Assembly: GCA_020850785.1 (NCBI GenBank)
Contig: JADZDZ010000177.1
Coordinates: 1-17,377 of the forward strand
DNA: 17,377 bases
Origin: Candidatus Sumerlaeota bacterium
Lineage (GTDB): Bacteria; Sumerlaeota; Sumerlaeia; SLMS01
Reading direction: 5' to 3'
The position numbers and the translations under genes are program-made. Below are positions 8,501 to 14,563 of this stretch, piece after piece. Each line of letters opens with the position of its first letter. Within the stretch, counting starts at the first letter, position 1. Below the pieces are notes generated by a model. The model was given only the letters and a program-made list of their open reading frames with translations. It did not search any database and was not told the origin of the DNA.

Positions 8501-8655
8501 ACGACCTGTACTACGAAACCATTGCTGGCATCGACCACACGCGCATGGGCTTCTCCTTCGACTACATCTTCGCGCCGGGCCTTGGCAACAACCCTGCCGG
8601 CACGTTGACGTTGGAATCAGTGGAAGTCGTTTCGTTCCAGATTCCTCTCTACTGA
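5563..8655 (+). CDS. Secreted S8/S53-like serine protease with two C-terminal repeat modules, about 1030 residues
   Basis: This is a subtilisin-fold peptidase of the sedolisin-like branch, predicted to be exported. It has a signal peptide (MNTRKMAGALMLAASLLA..., probable cleavage after VRA at about residue 24), a propeptide-like region (about 25-150), and a peptidase domain (about 155-650). Landmarks are the Asp motif GLLSDSF (Asp176), DEGAGMAELVHDLAPGA (Glu232) where classical subtilases have HGTHVAG, VCDDVIYF (278-279), the oxyanion Asn in FSAAGN (Asn313) and the nucleophile motif GTSAAAPN (Ser583). A Pro/Thr-rich linker follows (about 652-665), then two similar beta-rich modules of about 165-170 residues. 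The start was chosen at ATG 5563 because GGAAGAGGA lies 8 bases upstream and the signal peptide begins here; the adjacent ATG 5560 is equally possible. A terminator follows at 8704. Its substrate is unknown. Confidence 0.88.
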   Translation: MNTRKMAGALMLAASLLAAEGVRAADDRTKGLSQPWAANVVSLRLLNEIEQRTTGKSLNPGGLKNTAVRSSENGSVLCEVTVNAWGPNTEAQFAIKGVNILHASETYKRLTLELVDPNAVYEIAKLPGVVQVDPSYGYATFAGSVTAQSYVAMNVDRAINRYGVTGVGQKVGLLSDSFAATSGVRDGDTTPAEGQAGTLRNARTQDSGDLPEEVQILRDIPGVSAFGEPSDEGAGMAELVHDLAPGAAIAFHTAAISETSFADGITLLRNAGSTIVCDDVIYFAEPMYQDGPVAQAARQCVAAGVPYFSAAGNDKNLGLKFNYQDYNPAVDTEGSTMLTTDDYHRWSNGTPFLAVTFLPFNTVTLILQWNQPYNSVSPGNGAQIDLDLVAYRGPSIASGGVGIVNDLQGTTGSPFGNPLEILQYTNLTNTPQTFYIAINHVRGMQDGIPQSPGTPLECRLVAFGAAPLIEGITSDTSQYGGPTIFGHAVADGVMAVGAVPWYDTPRFDTNLGAGPGIDPQDFTSRGGNLTIQFSDTGAYAPRTRFVPDIAATQGDNTTFFGSPLDLLGYQGEPDNFPNFFGTSAAAPNAAAIAALMLDMKPDLTPAGIRTIMQNTAIDVVGRRGAVGVDDVTGAGLIDAQRILEDIAGDTGVTPVPTPAGTPAPRFRHQFVAITSPDPEVALTQSTFEGWIFESGGPSFVEPIPGDALGSPVLTTFENSNTFGFFTSPSFVAGAYEKTGDIPMNGGNGDTNLYRADFVVRTSLEDSSLVPTIRFRATTQNNELSSMLVVTSTGDGVISPTDPNIYRLYFSLPSLQNRFRLFYEVINVGGTDAANANLILDRVDVTAMSVTGLIDQQSERTYDFRGPDSLGWTYRDAQPILVSTQQSYVPEGLRLGPSNTGSAVAFGFYGSPEDDGNALSFEPSRLYRARFRVSSNLVLRSQVPTFRVRMNSEHNDLSAMLVLESPSETAHVPLSGELYSYDLYYETIAGIDHTRMGFSFDYIFAPGLGNNPAGTLTLESVEVVSFQIPLY
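7609..8652 (+). repeat. Two tandem C-terminal modules within the protease
   Basis: Comparison of the predicted protein with itself shows two related modules, at about residues 683-848 and 859-1030. The best-matching lines are LYRADFVVRTSL...VPTIRFRA...NELSSMLVVTS (from residue 752) and LYRARFRVSSNL...VPTFRVRM...NDLSAMLVLES (from residue 925). Each module opens with an F-x-G-W-like or 'D..GW.Y' element and ends with a 'L.l..V.v.' strand. They look like carbohydrate-binding-type or cell-surface beta-sandwiches, which is an inference from composition only. Confidence 0.7.
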
Positions 8656-8703
8656 TTGATCGCCACGGGCCTTGCGCCCGCTTTCAGGATCGACGGAAAA
8701 AGG

Positions 8704-8738
8704 TCCCGCGGGAATTGCACCCGCGGGATTCTTTTTTT
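8704..8738 (+). terminator. Rho-independent terminator of the protease gene
   Basis: TCCCGCGGG (8704-8712) pairs perfectly with CCCGCGGGA (8720-8728) around a 7-base loop, followed by TTC and seven T (8732-8738). It ends 13 bases before the endonuclease IV start codon. Confidence 0.92.
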
Positions 8739-8751
8739 CCGGGCGGTGAGC

Positions 8752-9630
8752 ATGGCTTCTGTTCCTCCACTTGGTTCCCACATGAGCATCGCAGGCGGCG
8801 TCGACAAGGCACCGGCGCGCGGTGCGGCCGTCCACTCGACGGCGATGCAGATTTTCGTGAAGAACAACAACCGCTGGGACGGTCCGCCGATCAGCGACGC
8901 GCAGGCGAAGGCGTTCGCCGCGGAACTGAAGAAGGCCCGCATCCCGCTCGAACATGTTTTTGCGCACACCTGCTACCTGATCAACCTGGCGTCCACGAAA
9001 CCCGACATCGTGGAAAAAAGTGTGAACGCATTGCAGGATGAACTGGAACGCTGCGAGCAGATTGGACTCCCCGGCATCGTCATGCATCCCGGCTCGCATC
9101 TGGGCGCGGGATTGGAAGCGGGCATCAGGCAGATCGCGGAGCTTTGCCAGAAGGTGATCGCGCGCACGCCAAAGGTGAAGACGCGCATCCTGCTGGAAAC
9201 CGTCGCGGGGCAGGGCACCAACATCGGCGCGGAATTTGGCGAAATCGGCGCCCTGCTGAAGCAGATCAACAACCCCGCACGCATGGGCGTGTGCATGGAC
9301 ACGTGCCACATCTTCGCGGCGGGTTATGACATCCGCGACGCGGATTCCTATGCAAAGACGATGAAGGAATTTGATCGGGAAATTGGCTTCAAGAATTTGA
9401 AGGCGATGCACCTGAATGATTCGAAGCATCCACTGGCATCCCGCAAGGATCGCCACGAACACATCGGCAAGGGATACATCGGCGAGGAGGCATTTCGCCT
9501 GCTGATCACAGACCCGCGCATGGCGAATATCCCCATGTCGCTGGAGACGGACAAGGACGAGGATTTGACGGAAGACCGCGAGAACCTTGCGACGCTTTAT
9601 CGTTTGGCGAAGGCGAAGTATCCCGCATGA
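8752..9630 (+). CDS. nfo: Endonuclease IV (AP endonuclease)
   Basis: This enzyme cleaves DNA 5' to abasic sites in base-excision repair, using a trinuclear zinc centre in a TIM barrel. The product is 292 residues, close to the 285 of the E. coli enzyme. All nine expected metal ligands are visible: His72 (FAHTCY), His112 (MHPGSH), Glu149 (LLETVAG), Asp183 and His186 (MDTCHIFAAGYD), His220 (MHLNDSK), Asp233 and His235 (KDRHEH), and Glu265 (SLETDK). The start at 8752 gives MASVPPLGSHMSIAGG, matching the family's usual N-terminus just before the G-[AS]-H-[VM]-S motif. The frame is open back to 8656 but crosses the protease terminator, so the longer form is rejected. Only a weak GGTGAG precedes the ATG, 1 base away. 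The stop overlaps the next start in ATGA, so the downstream gene is probably translationally coupled. Confidence 0.97.
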   Translation: MASVPPLGSHMSIAGGVDKAPARGAAVHSTAMQIFVKNNNRWDGPPISDAQAKAFAAELKKARIPLEHVFAHTCYLINLASTKPDIVEKSVNALQDELERCEQIGLPGIVMHPGSHLGAGLEAGIRQIAELCQKVIARTPKVKTRILLETVAGQGTNIGAEFGEIGALLKQINNPARMGVCMDTCHIFAAGYDIRDADSYAKTMKEFDREIGFKNLKAMHLNDSKHPLASRKDRHEHIGKGYIGEEAFRLLITDPRMANIPMSLETDKDEDLTEDRENLATLYRLAKAKYPA

Positions 9631-10364
9631 TCATTCGTCGCCACGGCGATCACCATTTCCTGCTCCCGCAGCCGGAACATGCGCGCCAAAGCGCGATGAT
9701 CGTTTCCTATTTGAAGCCGGAATTTTTGGGGGACGGTGAACGCCAGTCTGAAATCATCATGGCGACGAAGCATCACGACGACGGCTGGAGGAAATGGGAG
9801 GACGCACCCCAGCGTGCGGCAAATGGCTTGCCGGTGGATTTTCTGGAGATGGATTCCGGCGCCCACCACGAAGTGTGGTTCCGCACGATCTTTGACAACC
9901 TGCGCGAGCGCGGGCCGGCGGTCGCGACGCTTATCGCGCGCCACGGGGCGGAGCTTCTTGGCCATGACGACGCGATGAAGGCTCATTTTGATGGCGTGCT
10001 GGCGACGCTGCGGAAAAGCGCGTGGCCGGAACTGTCCGACGAGGCATCACAATTCCGCATGGAGCGGGGCTTTGCCGCGCTGTTTTTCGCCGACGGGCTT
10101 TCGCTGGCAGCGAGCGCCGTGCTCGATCGCGAATGGAAATTCCAGTTACTGCGGGATGATCGTTCCTCCGTTGAAATCACCGCCCGTTTCCTGCGGGACT
10201 GGACCGTGAGCGTCGATCCCTGGCCGTTTTGTGTGGATCGCCTGGACAACATCTTCGTCGATGCCATCATCGTCCCCGTCGGTCAGGAGCAGTTTGCGTG
10301 CGATTTTTTCCTGAAACGTGCTGACCATCGCGTGCGAGTGAACATAAACTATGTTCCTGCCTAA
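9627..10364 (+). CDS. DUF3891 family protein, 245 residues
   Basis: I recognise this as a DUF3891-type protein, a family without assigned biochemistry. The N-terminus MIIRRHGDHHFLLPQPEHA is typical: a short beta hairpin, then a conserved 'Q.EHARQS' helix with His18. A conserved KHHDDGWRKWED block follows (His49, His50, Asp51, Asp52, Gly53, Trp54), reminiscent of a His-Asp metal site. A helical middle (about residues 80-160) and a beta-rich C-terminal half complete the fold. There is no signal peptide, so it is likely cytoplasmic. The ATG lies inside the stop of the endonuclease IV gene (ATGA), which supports co-translation. Whether it has any part in DNA repair is unknown. Confidence 0.85.
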   Translation: MIIRRHGDHHFLLPQPEHARQSAMIVSYLKPEFLGDGERQSEIIMATKHHDDGWRKWEDAPQRAANGLPVDFLEMDSGAHHEVWFRTIFDNLRERGPAVATLIARHGAELLGHDDAMKAHFDGVLATLRKSAWPELSDEASQFRMERGFAALFFADGLSLAASAVLDREWKFQLLRDDRSSVEITARFLRDWTVSVDPWPFCVDRLDNIFVDAIIVPVGQEQFACDFFLKRADHRVRVNINYVPA

Positions 10365-10386
10365 CACATACTCCGGAGCCCTGCCC

Positions 10387-10908
10387 ATGAAGCAGCTTCT
10401 ACCCATTGCCATCGCCGTGCTTTGCCTTGCTGCCTGCAAGCCGCAGGAACAGCAGTTCGATCAGAAGGTGCCGCAGAAGGTTACGAAGCAGATCGCGGAG
10501 AAGAAGGCCGCCGCAGCGGCGCCCGCAGTGGCTCCCGCAGCAGCACCGGCAGCGGCCCCAGCGGCAGCCCCGAAGGCGGTCGCAAACCCCCAGCGGGTCG
10601 ATCTGAAGGACGGACTGTTCTACACAACCACCGTCGAAGGGGTCGGCGATGGGCTTAAGGCTGGTGAGACGGGAAAGTTTCAAGTGGTGCTGACCACCCC
10701 GGAGAAGAAGAAGCTGTGGGAAGGGCCGTTCGAACTTGTGATTGGTTCCGGGAACGGAATCGCGGGGTTCGACCGTGGAGTGGCTGGCATGAAGAAGGGT
10801 GAGAAGCGCACCATCGAGGTCCCTTCCGCGCTGGGATACGGGACGAAGGGAATGCCCCCCACCATTCCGCCGAATCAGGCGTTGGTGTTCACGGTGGAAA
10901 GACTGTAG
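10387..10908 (+). CDS. FKBP-type peptidyl-prolyl isomerase lipoprotein, 173 residues
   Basis: This is an exported isomerase-fold lipoprotein. It has a signal peptide with lipobox LAAC (Cys17), a Lys/Gln-rich stretch, a low-complexity Ala/Pro spacer (about residues 41-65), and an FKBP domain (about 72-173). Family hallmarks are GDGLKAGE, 'IAGFDRGVAGMKKGEKRTIEVP', the 'YG' at 151-152 and 'IPPNQALVFTVERL' at the end. The pocket Trp of FKBP12 is Phe128 here. The region that normally reads 'Y.G....G..FDSS' is replaced by 'LTTPEKKKLWEG', so the usual active-site Asp is not evident and isomerase activity may be weak or absent. ATG 10387 is preferred to the frame opening at 10351 because GGAG lies 8 bases upstream and the signal peptide begins there. 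It follows the DUF3891 gene by 22 bases, probably in one operon with it. Confidence 0.9.
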   Translation: MKQLLPIAIAVLCLAACKPQEQQFDQKVPQKVTKQIAEKKAAAAAPAVAPAAAPAAAPAAAPKAVANPQRVDLKDGLFYTTTVEGVGDGLKAGETGKFQVVLTTPEKKKLWEGPFELVIGSGNGIAGFDRGVAGMKKGEKRTIEVPSALGYGTKGMPPTIPPNQALVFTVERL

Positions 10909-11045
10909 CCGAATTCGTTAAATTCGCGCAGGACCAACTTCGCTTAAAAATCAGGACTTTCCCTGAGTGACATTCGCGGATGGGTGCACCAACCTTTCCG
11001 CCATGCAACTTCCGCAGTTCATTGGAATTGACGTACCACGGCCTT

Positions 11046-11064
11046 TTGGCGCTTCATTGGCGCT
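11046..11064 (+). repeat. Direct repeat TTGGCGCT x2, 11-base period
   Basis: TTGGCGCT at 11046-11053 and 11057-11064, separated by TCA. The phasing of about one helical turn fits an operator for a dimeric or cooperative regulator, but chance cannot be excluded for a pair of 8-mers. Confidence 0.5.
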
Positions 11065-11145
11065 AATTAAGTGGTCGTATTTGCGGTTTTTGCGCAGCAA
11101 CGCAAAGCACTCAAACTCCTTGGGTTGTGCTGTTGACAACCCTGT

Positions 11146-11165
11146 ATTGGCAGTCATTGGCAGTC
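11146..11165 (+). repeat. Perfect tandem duplication of ATTGGCAGTC
   Basis: Two contiguous 10-base copies, 85 bases before the chosen TadE-like start and 8 bases after a TTGACA hexamer. It could be a regulatory site or a recent slippage event. Confidence 0.75.
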
Positions 11166-11249
11166 GAACCATCCGGCACAGGGCAGACCCCCCCGATTGT
11201 ACCCCGCCCCGGGCCGAAGACCCTAACGCAGCAAACACAGGCAACTTCC

Positions 11250-12152
11250 ATGGAAAGAGAATTCAAACACGGGCGACGACACATGATCGTCCGGGTGCTT
11301 CGTTTCCACAAGGAAGAGCAAGGCGCAGTGATGGTGGAATTTGCGATCATCGCTCCGCTGTTCATCTTCCTTATCACTGGCACGATCCAATTGATGGGCA
11401 TGACTCACGCGGACTCGCTCCTGCAATACGCGAACTTCATGGCGTTGCGCGCGGGAACGGTTCATTACGAGAACATCGCGCGTAACTGGGATCCGAACCG
11501 AAGCGGCGGCAGTGAAGCCGATCGCTTGAACAACAAGCTGACGGAAGTGATGGAGGACGCCGCGTGGCACGGCCTTGGGCCGTTCGCGTCGGGCCTTGCG
11601 GGCTACGAGGACCTTTCCTCCGTCCCGATCGTCCTTGGCGTGCGCGTTCCGAACTCACGCGCGATTTCCCACGCTCCTGCCGCGGCATTCAACATCGACG
11701 TGACGGCGGGCCGCATCAGCATGCCGGGCGAGCAACGCTACCTGCCGAACTGGCTGACGTCGCAGACGCAGATCGACTTGGGGCTTCCCATGCCATGGGT
11801 TGGCACCGCGATCGCCGGGCTGCAGCGCACCGACCAGTCTGATGCACCCACGCCGCAGGAAATGGCCCAACGCGGCATGGACCCCTTCAGCAATGTGGAC
11901 AATCCCTTCTCCGCTTCCGACGATGTGAAGCGCGGATTGTACAATATGGACTTTGTTCCGCTGATCAGCGATGCAAACCTTGATCGCCGGAATGACAACT
12001 ACGAGGATCGCACGGTCATGTGGCCGTTGAATGTGGGCGGAATCAATGTGTTCCACGGTGGTTCCGGCTCGGCGACCTACGGCTCGACGATCGACACCGG
12101 TGCATCGCGCACCCAACCGGCGGCTCTTCCGATTCAATCGCGGTTCCGCTGA
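11250..12152 (+). CDS. TadE-like minor pilin protein (first of two), 300 residues
   Basis: It has a short basic N-terminus, then the prepilin-type box KEEQG|AVMVEF (Gly25 at -1, Glu30 at +5) and a hydrophobic segment (about 26-48). This is the TadE signature of Tad/Flp pilus pseudopilins, which are cleaved by a TadV-type peptidase and sit in the inner membrane. The remaining 250 residues are soluble and extracytoplasmic, with no motif I recognise. They are longer than in most TadE proteins, which usually have about 150-200 residues. ATG 11250 was chosen because it places the box about 25 residues in, exactly as in the second TadE-like protein. The frame is open back to a GTG at 11127, and ATG 11283 is the other alternative. 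No strong Shine-Dalgarno is present. The stop overlaps the next start (TGATG). Confidence 0.85.
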   Translation: MEREFKHGRRHMIVRVLRFHKEEQGAVMVEFAIIAPLFIFLITGTIQLMGMTHADSLLQYANFMALRAGTVHYENIARNWDPNRSGGSEADRLNNKLTEVMEDAAWHGLGPFASGLAGYEDLSSVPIVLGVRVPNSRAISHAPAAAFNIDVTAGRISMPGEQRYLPNWLTSQTQIDLGLPMPWVGTAIAGLQRTDQSDAPTPQEMAQRGMDPFSNVDNPFSASDDVKRGLYNMDFVPLISDANLDRRNDNYEDRTVMWPLNVGGINVFHGGSGSATYGSTIDTGASRTQPAALPIQSRFR

Positions 12153-12970
12153 TGAACTACGCGACCACAAACAAGCTGCTGAAGAAGGGAATACCGAGGA
12201 CCATCGTTGGCCAGATCACCTGGTCGGTGCTGATTCTTGCGCTGGTGGCCCCCGCAGGCTATCTGGCGGGCTACTTCAAGACGCGTGATCGCGCGTCGAA
12301 CATGCCCTATGCGGAAATCATGTCGCAGAAGGCGCAGCGCCTTCCCGAAAACATCGAGGCGCCGGAGACGATCTCGCTGCTGCTGCAGCCCTTCGGCCAG
12401 ACGGACGTGGAGTCCAGCTTCCTGAGCGGCCGCCGCATCTGGCGCGCCGAGTATGAAGTGAATCGCAATCGTTCCGACGCACAACTGCTGGCGGAGGTTG
12501 CGCGCATGTGGCGCAACCATGGCCTGCGCGTGGATGTGAAGGAACAGACTGTTTCCGGATACGACGCCGATAGCGAGACGCTGTTCCTTGGCAATCGCAA
12601 CGGTGACGAGCAGTTCATGATCTTCGCCTATGAGAAGGCGAGCAGTGATGTGACAGAAGTGGACGCAGGCGCAATGTATCGCGCGAATGACCTGCCGCTT
12701 CCGCCGCAGGGCGCGGAAGTGGTGGACTGTTCAGGGCCGGGGGCGGGCAACATTTCCGCCTTCCGCGTTTCGGGCAACTACGCAGCCCAGGATTACCTGC
12801 AGGACATGGAACAGATGGGGTGGACACGCATTGAGTCCGCCGACACGGCGTTTCAACTCGATCCAAATGTGGAAACGCTGGCGATGATGAAGAAGGGAGA
12901 GCGTCATGCAACACTCACGACGATGGCGCTTCCCCGTGGTGAACAGCTCATTTCTTTGGTGATCTTCTAA
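12152..12970 (+). CDS. Single-pass membrane protein of the pilin-like cluster, 272 residues, unknown function
   Basis: I do not recognise the family. One transmembrane helix (about residues 19-42, 'VGQITWSVLILALVAPAGYL') follows a short basic N-terminus, so the bulk probably faces outward. The soluble part appears to hold two related alpha/beta modules: about 98-160 (YEVNRN...LAEVARMW...HGLRV...ETLFLGNRNGDEQ) and about 200-272 (FRVSGN...LQDMEQM...GWTRI...ETLAMMKKGERHA). Each has a strand, a helix of the form 'L..[MV]..M', a GW/GL turn, then 'ETL' and a Gly-centred hairpin. No prepilin box is present, which sets it apart from the other four products. The start overlaps the TadE-like stop by one base (TGATG) and the stop overlaps the next start (TAATG), so it is almost certainly produced in step with its neighbours. 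A structural or assembly role is inferred from position only. Confidence 0.85.
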   Translation: MNYATTNKLLKKGIPRTIVGQITWSVLILALVAPAGYLAGYFKTRDRASNMPYAEIMSQKAQRLPENIEAPETISLLLQPFGQTDVESSFLSGRRIWRAEYEVNRNRSDAQLLAEVARMWRNHGLRVDVKEQTVSGYDADSETLFLGNRNGDEQFMIFAYEKASSDVTEVDAGAMYRANDLPLPPQGAEVVDCSGPGAGNISAFRVSGNYAAQDYLQDMEQMGWTRIESADTAFQLDPNVETLAMMKKGERHATLTTMALPRGEQLISLVIF

Positions 12971-14553
12971 TGTTAACTCCAAGACCACTTCGTGTTGTAC
13001 GCCGTTTCGGCAAGGACGAAGACGGCGCCGTGATGATCCTCACGGTCATCCTGATGATGCTGATGGTGAAGGTTGCGATGAGCACCTTCAACGTCGGCGT
13101 GCTGTCCGCGGAACGCATCCGCCTTCAGATGGTTGCCGACATGGCATCCTACAGCTCTGCCGTATGGCAGGCGCGCTTCCTGAACTTCTGCGCCTACACG
13201 CGCCGGGCGATGATCGCAAACTATGCCAATGTCTGCCTGATCACGGCGGCGGACGGCCATTCCCAGATGATCCACGCGTACCATGAAAAGGAAACGCGCT
13301 ACGTCATCCCCGGATGCCCAACCCATTGGGCCAATGGCAACAAGACGGACCCGGACAACAACCTGGGTTTTCCAACACCGCGCTCCACCGTGGAGATCAT
13401 CGATCCCATCTGGCAGAACGTGATTCGCCCGGTTTACTTCAGCAAGAACCCCGGTCCGGGAATGGAACCGCGTGAATGCGCGGAACACCTCAGCAAGATG
13501 TACGCGAACGCGCAGCAGGTCATGTTCGATTTTGTGAAGGACTATCACAAGACGATCGTGCCGGACATCGTGAAGGCTTGCAATGACCAGCCCCAGCGCG
13601 GCCTGTGCAACATTGATGAGGAAATGACGGCCTACAAGACGACCATCACCACGCTGAACGCGTCGGCCAATGGCGTACTGAACACCAACATGGTGGAGCA
13701 GAAGAACCTGAAGTTCTATGAAGAGGACATCAAGAACCGCTGGGACGACTTCACGGACCCGGAAAACGGCGGCTTCTGGGTGATTCCCCCGACGCTCCCC
13801 TACTTCTCATGCCGCCCCTACTGGGCGATCGACCCCTTCTACTGGATGACGACGTATCCTTCGTTCTGCCCGGACCTAACGCGCTTCGCCTGCAATCCGA
13901 TGTATGATGATGACTGGGAAGTGCAGGCGCTCTTCATGGAGGCGGCGCGCTTCGATTTCGACACGGACAGTGGCCAATGCTACACGAATGATTCCGGCCC
14001 GCGCTTCCCCAGCAACTACTTCGCAGGCTGGCAACTGGTCTGGGACCCGGTCTTCACGCAGGCGTGCTTCTACCTCCCCGTGATGATGCCGATCATCAGC
14101 AACGACAAGTGGGAACCCGATCCCGAATACACCCTGCTTTACAAGTCGGATGACCTGAAGATGTTTGACATGAAGACAACGCAGGCGGAGGAAATGGAGC
14201 CTTCCGTCTACGTGGCGCTGGTCATCAAGAAAGGGGAATTCGTCGGCACGCGCCAGGGTGACGGCCTGCTGTTCGACAACATCGGCGTTCCGCTGGGCGA
14301 TCAGGTGCAGGACATGATCGCCATCAGCCGCGCGAAGGCCTACTTCCAGCCACGCTTCGACCAGTCGGTTTACAAGCCGAACCTCTACTACCCCTACTGG
14401 GAGGCCAAGCTGGCTCCCGTGTTTGGCGGTGGCTACAACGACACGACAGATCCACTCCGGAATAATGGCTCGATGGTGATTGCATCGATGATGCAGGCGG
14501 TGCAGGGCGACGGAGCCAGCGCGCCGGGCCTCTACCAGAGAATCAAATACTGA
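12970..14553 (+). CDS. TadG-like pilus assembly protein with large Cys- and aromatic-rich domain, 527 residues
   Basis: The N-terminus has KDEDG|AVMIL (Gly19 at -1) and a hydrophobic stretch (about 20-45). The TadG-type continuation 'RLQMVADMAS...AVWQARFLNF...RRAMIANYANV' parallels the 'lQ.AADAAAlA.A' and 'N.am.AN' segments of TadG/Flp assembly proteins. As in TadG, position +5 is not Glu (Leu24 here), so cleavage by a prepilin peptidase is uncertain. The remaining 430 residues carry no von Willebrand motif that I can see. They are unusually rich in Tyr, Trp, Phe and Pro and hold most of the protein's 11 cysteines, several in near pairs (ACNDQPQRGLC, FCPDLTRFAC). This suggests a disulfide-stabilised extracytoplasmic domain. 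ATG 12970 shares its A with the previous stop (TAATG). The next gene follows after 10 bases. Confidence 0.83.
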   Translation: MLTPRPLRVVRRFGKDEDGAVMILTVILMMLMVKVAMSTFNVGVLSAERIRLQMVADMASYSSAVWQARFLNFCAYTRRAMIANYANVCLITAADGHSQMIHAYHEKETRYVIPGCPTHWANGNKTDPDNNLGFPTPRSTVEIIDPIWQNVIRPVYFSKNPGPGMEPRECAEHLSKMYANAQQVMFDFVKDYHKTIVPDIVKACNDQPQRGLCNIDEEMTAYKTTITTLNASANGVLNTNMVEQKNLKFYEEDIKNRWDDFTDPENGGFWVIPPTLPYFSCRPYWAIDPFYWMTTYPSFCPDLTRFACNPMYDDDWEVQALFMEAARFDFDTDSGQCYTNDSGPRFPSNYFAGWQLVWDPVFTQACFYLPVMMPIISNDKWEPDPEYTLLYKSDDLKMFDMKTTQAEEMEPSVYVALVIKKGEFVGTRQGDGLLFDNIGVPLGDQVQDMIAISRAKAYFQPRFDQSVYKPNLYYPYWEAKLAPVFGGGYNDTTDPLRNNGSMVIASMMQAVQGDGASAPGLYQRIKY

Positions 14554-14563
14554 GGCGATGACC

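Larger units (their letters stand above)
10909..11249. promoter_or_regulatory. Leader region of the pilin-like gene cluster, with two sets of short direct repeats
   Basis: There is no convincing gene in these 341 bases. Two notable repeats are present. TTGGCGCT occurs at 11046-11053 and 11057-11064, an 11-base period next to an AT-rich patch (CTAATTAA). A perfect tandem duplication of ATTGGCAGTC lies at 11146-11155 and 11156-11165. A TTGACA hexamer (11133-11138) sits just upstream of the tandem repeat, but no good -10 follows at 16-18 bases. All four repeat units share TTGGC, which would suit binding of a regulator along one face of the helix. No clear terminator for the FKBP gene is visible at the left end. 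Confidence 0.45.

Noticed and set aside
8656..8751. Longer form of endonuclease IV starting at 8656
   Set aside because: The extra 32 residues are encoded across the protease terminator hairpin and T-run and have no counterpart in the family.
10909..10960. Possible terminator after the FKBP gene (CGAATTCGTTAAATTCG)
   Set aside because: The complementary stretch is short and AT-rich with no T-run, so it is not supported as a terminator.
11127..11249. GTG start at 11127 for the first TadE-like protein
   Set aside because: It would put about 40 Pro/Thr/Gln-rich residues before the prepilin leader and translate the tandem repeat. ATG 11250 matches the leader length of the second TadE-like protein.
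12020..12151. Upstream extension of the 272-residue membrane protein
   Set aside because: It overlaps the TadE-like coding region in another frame and looks like its shadow. The TGATG overlap start fits the operon pattern.
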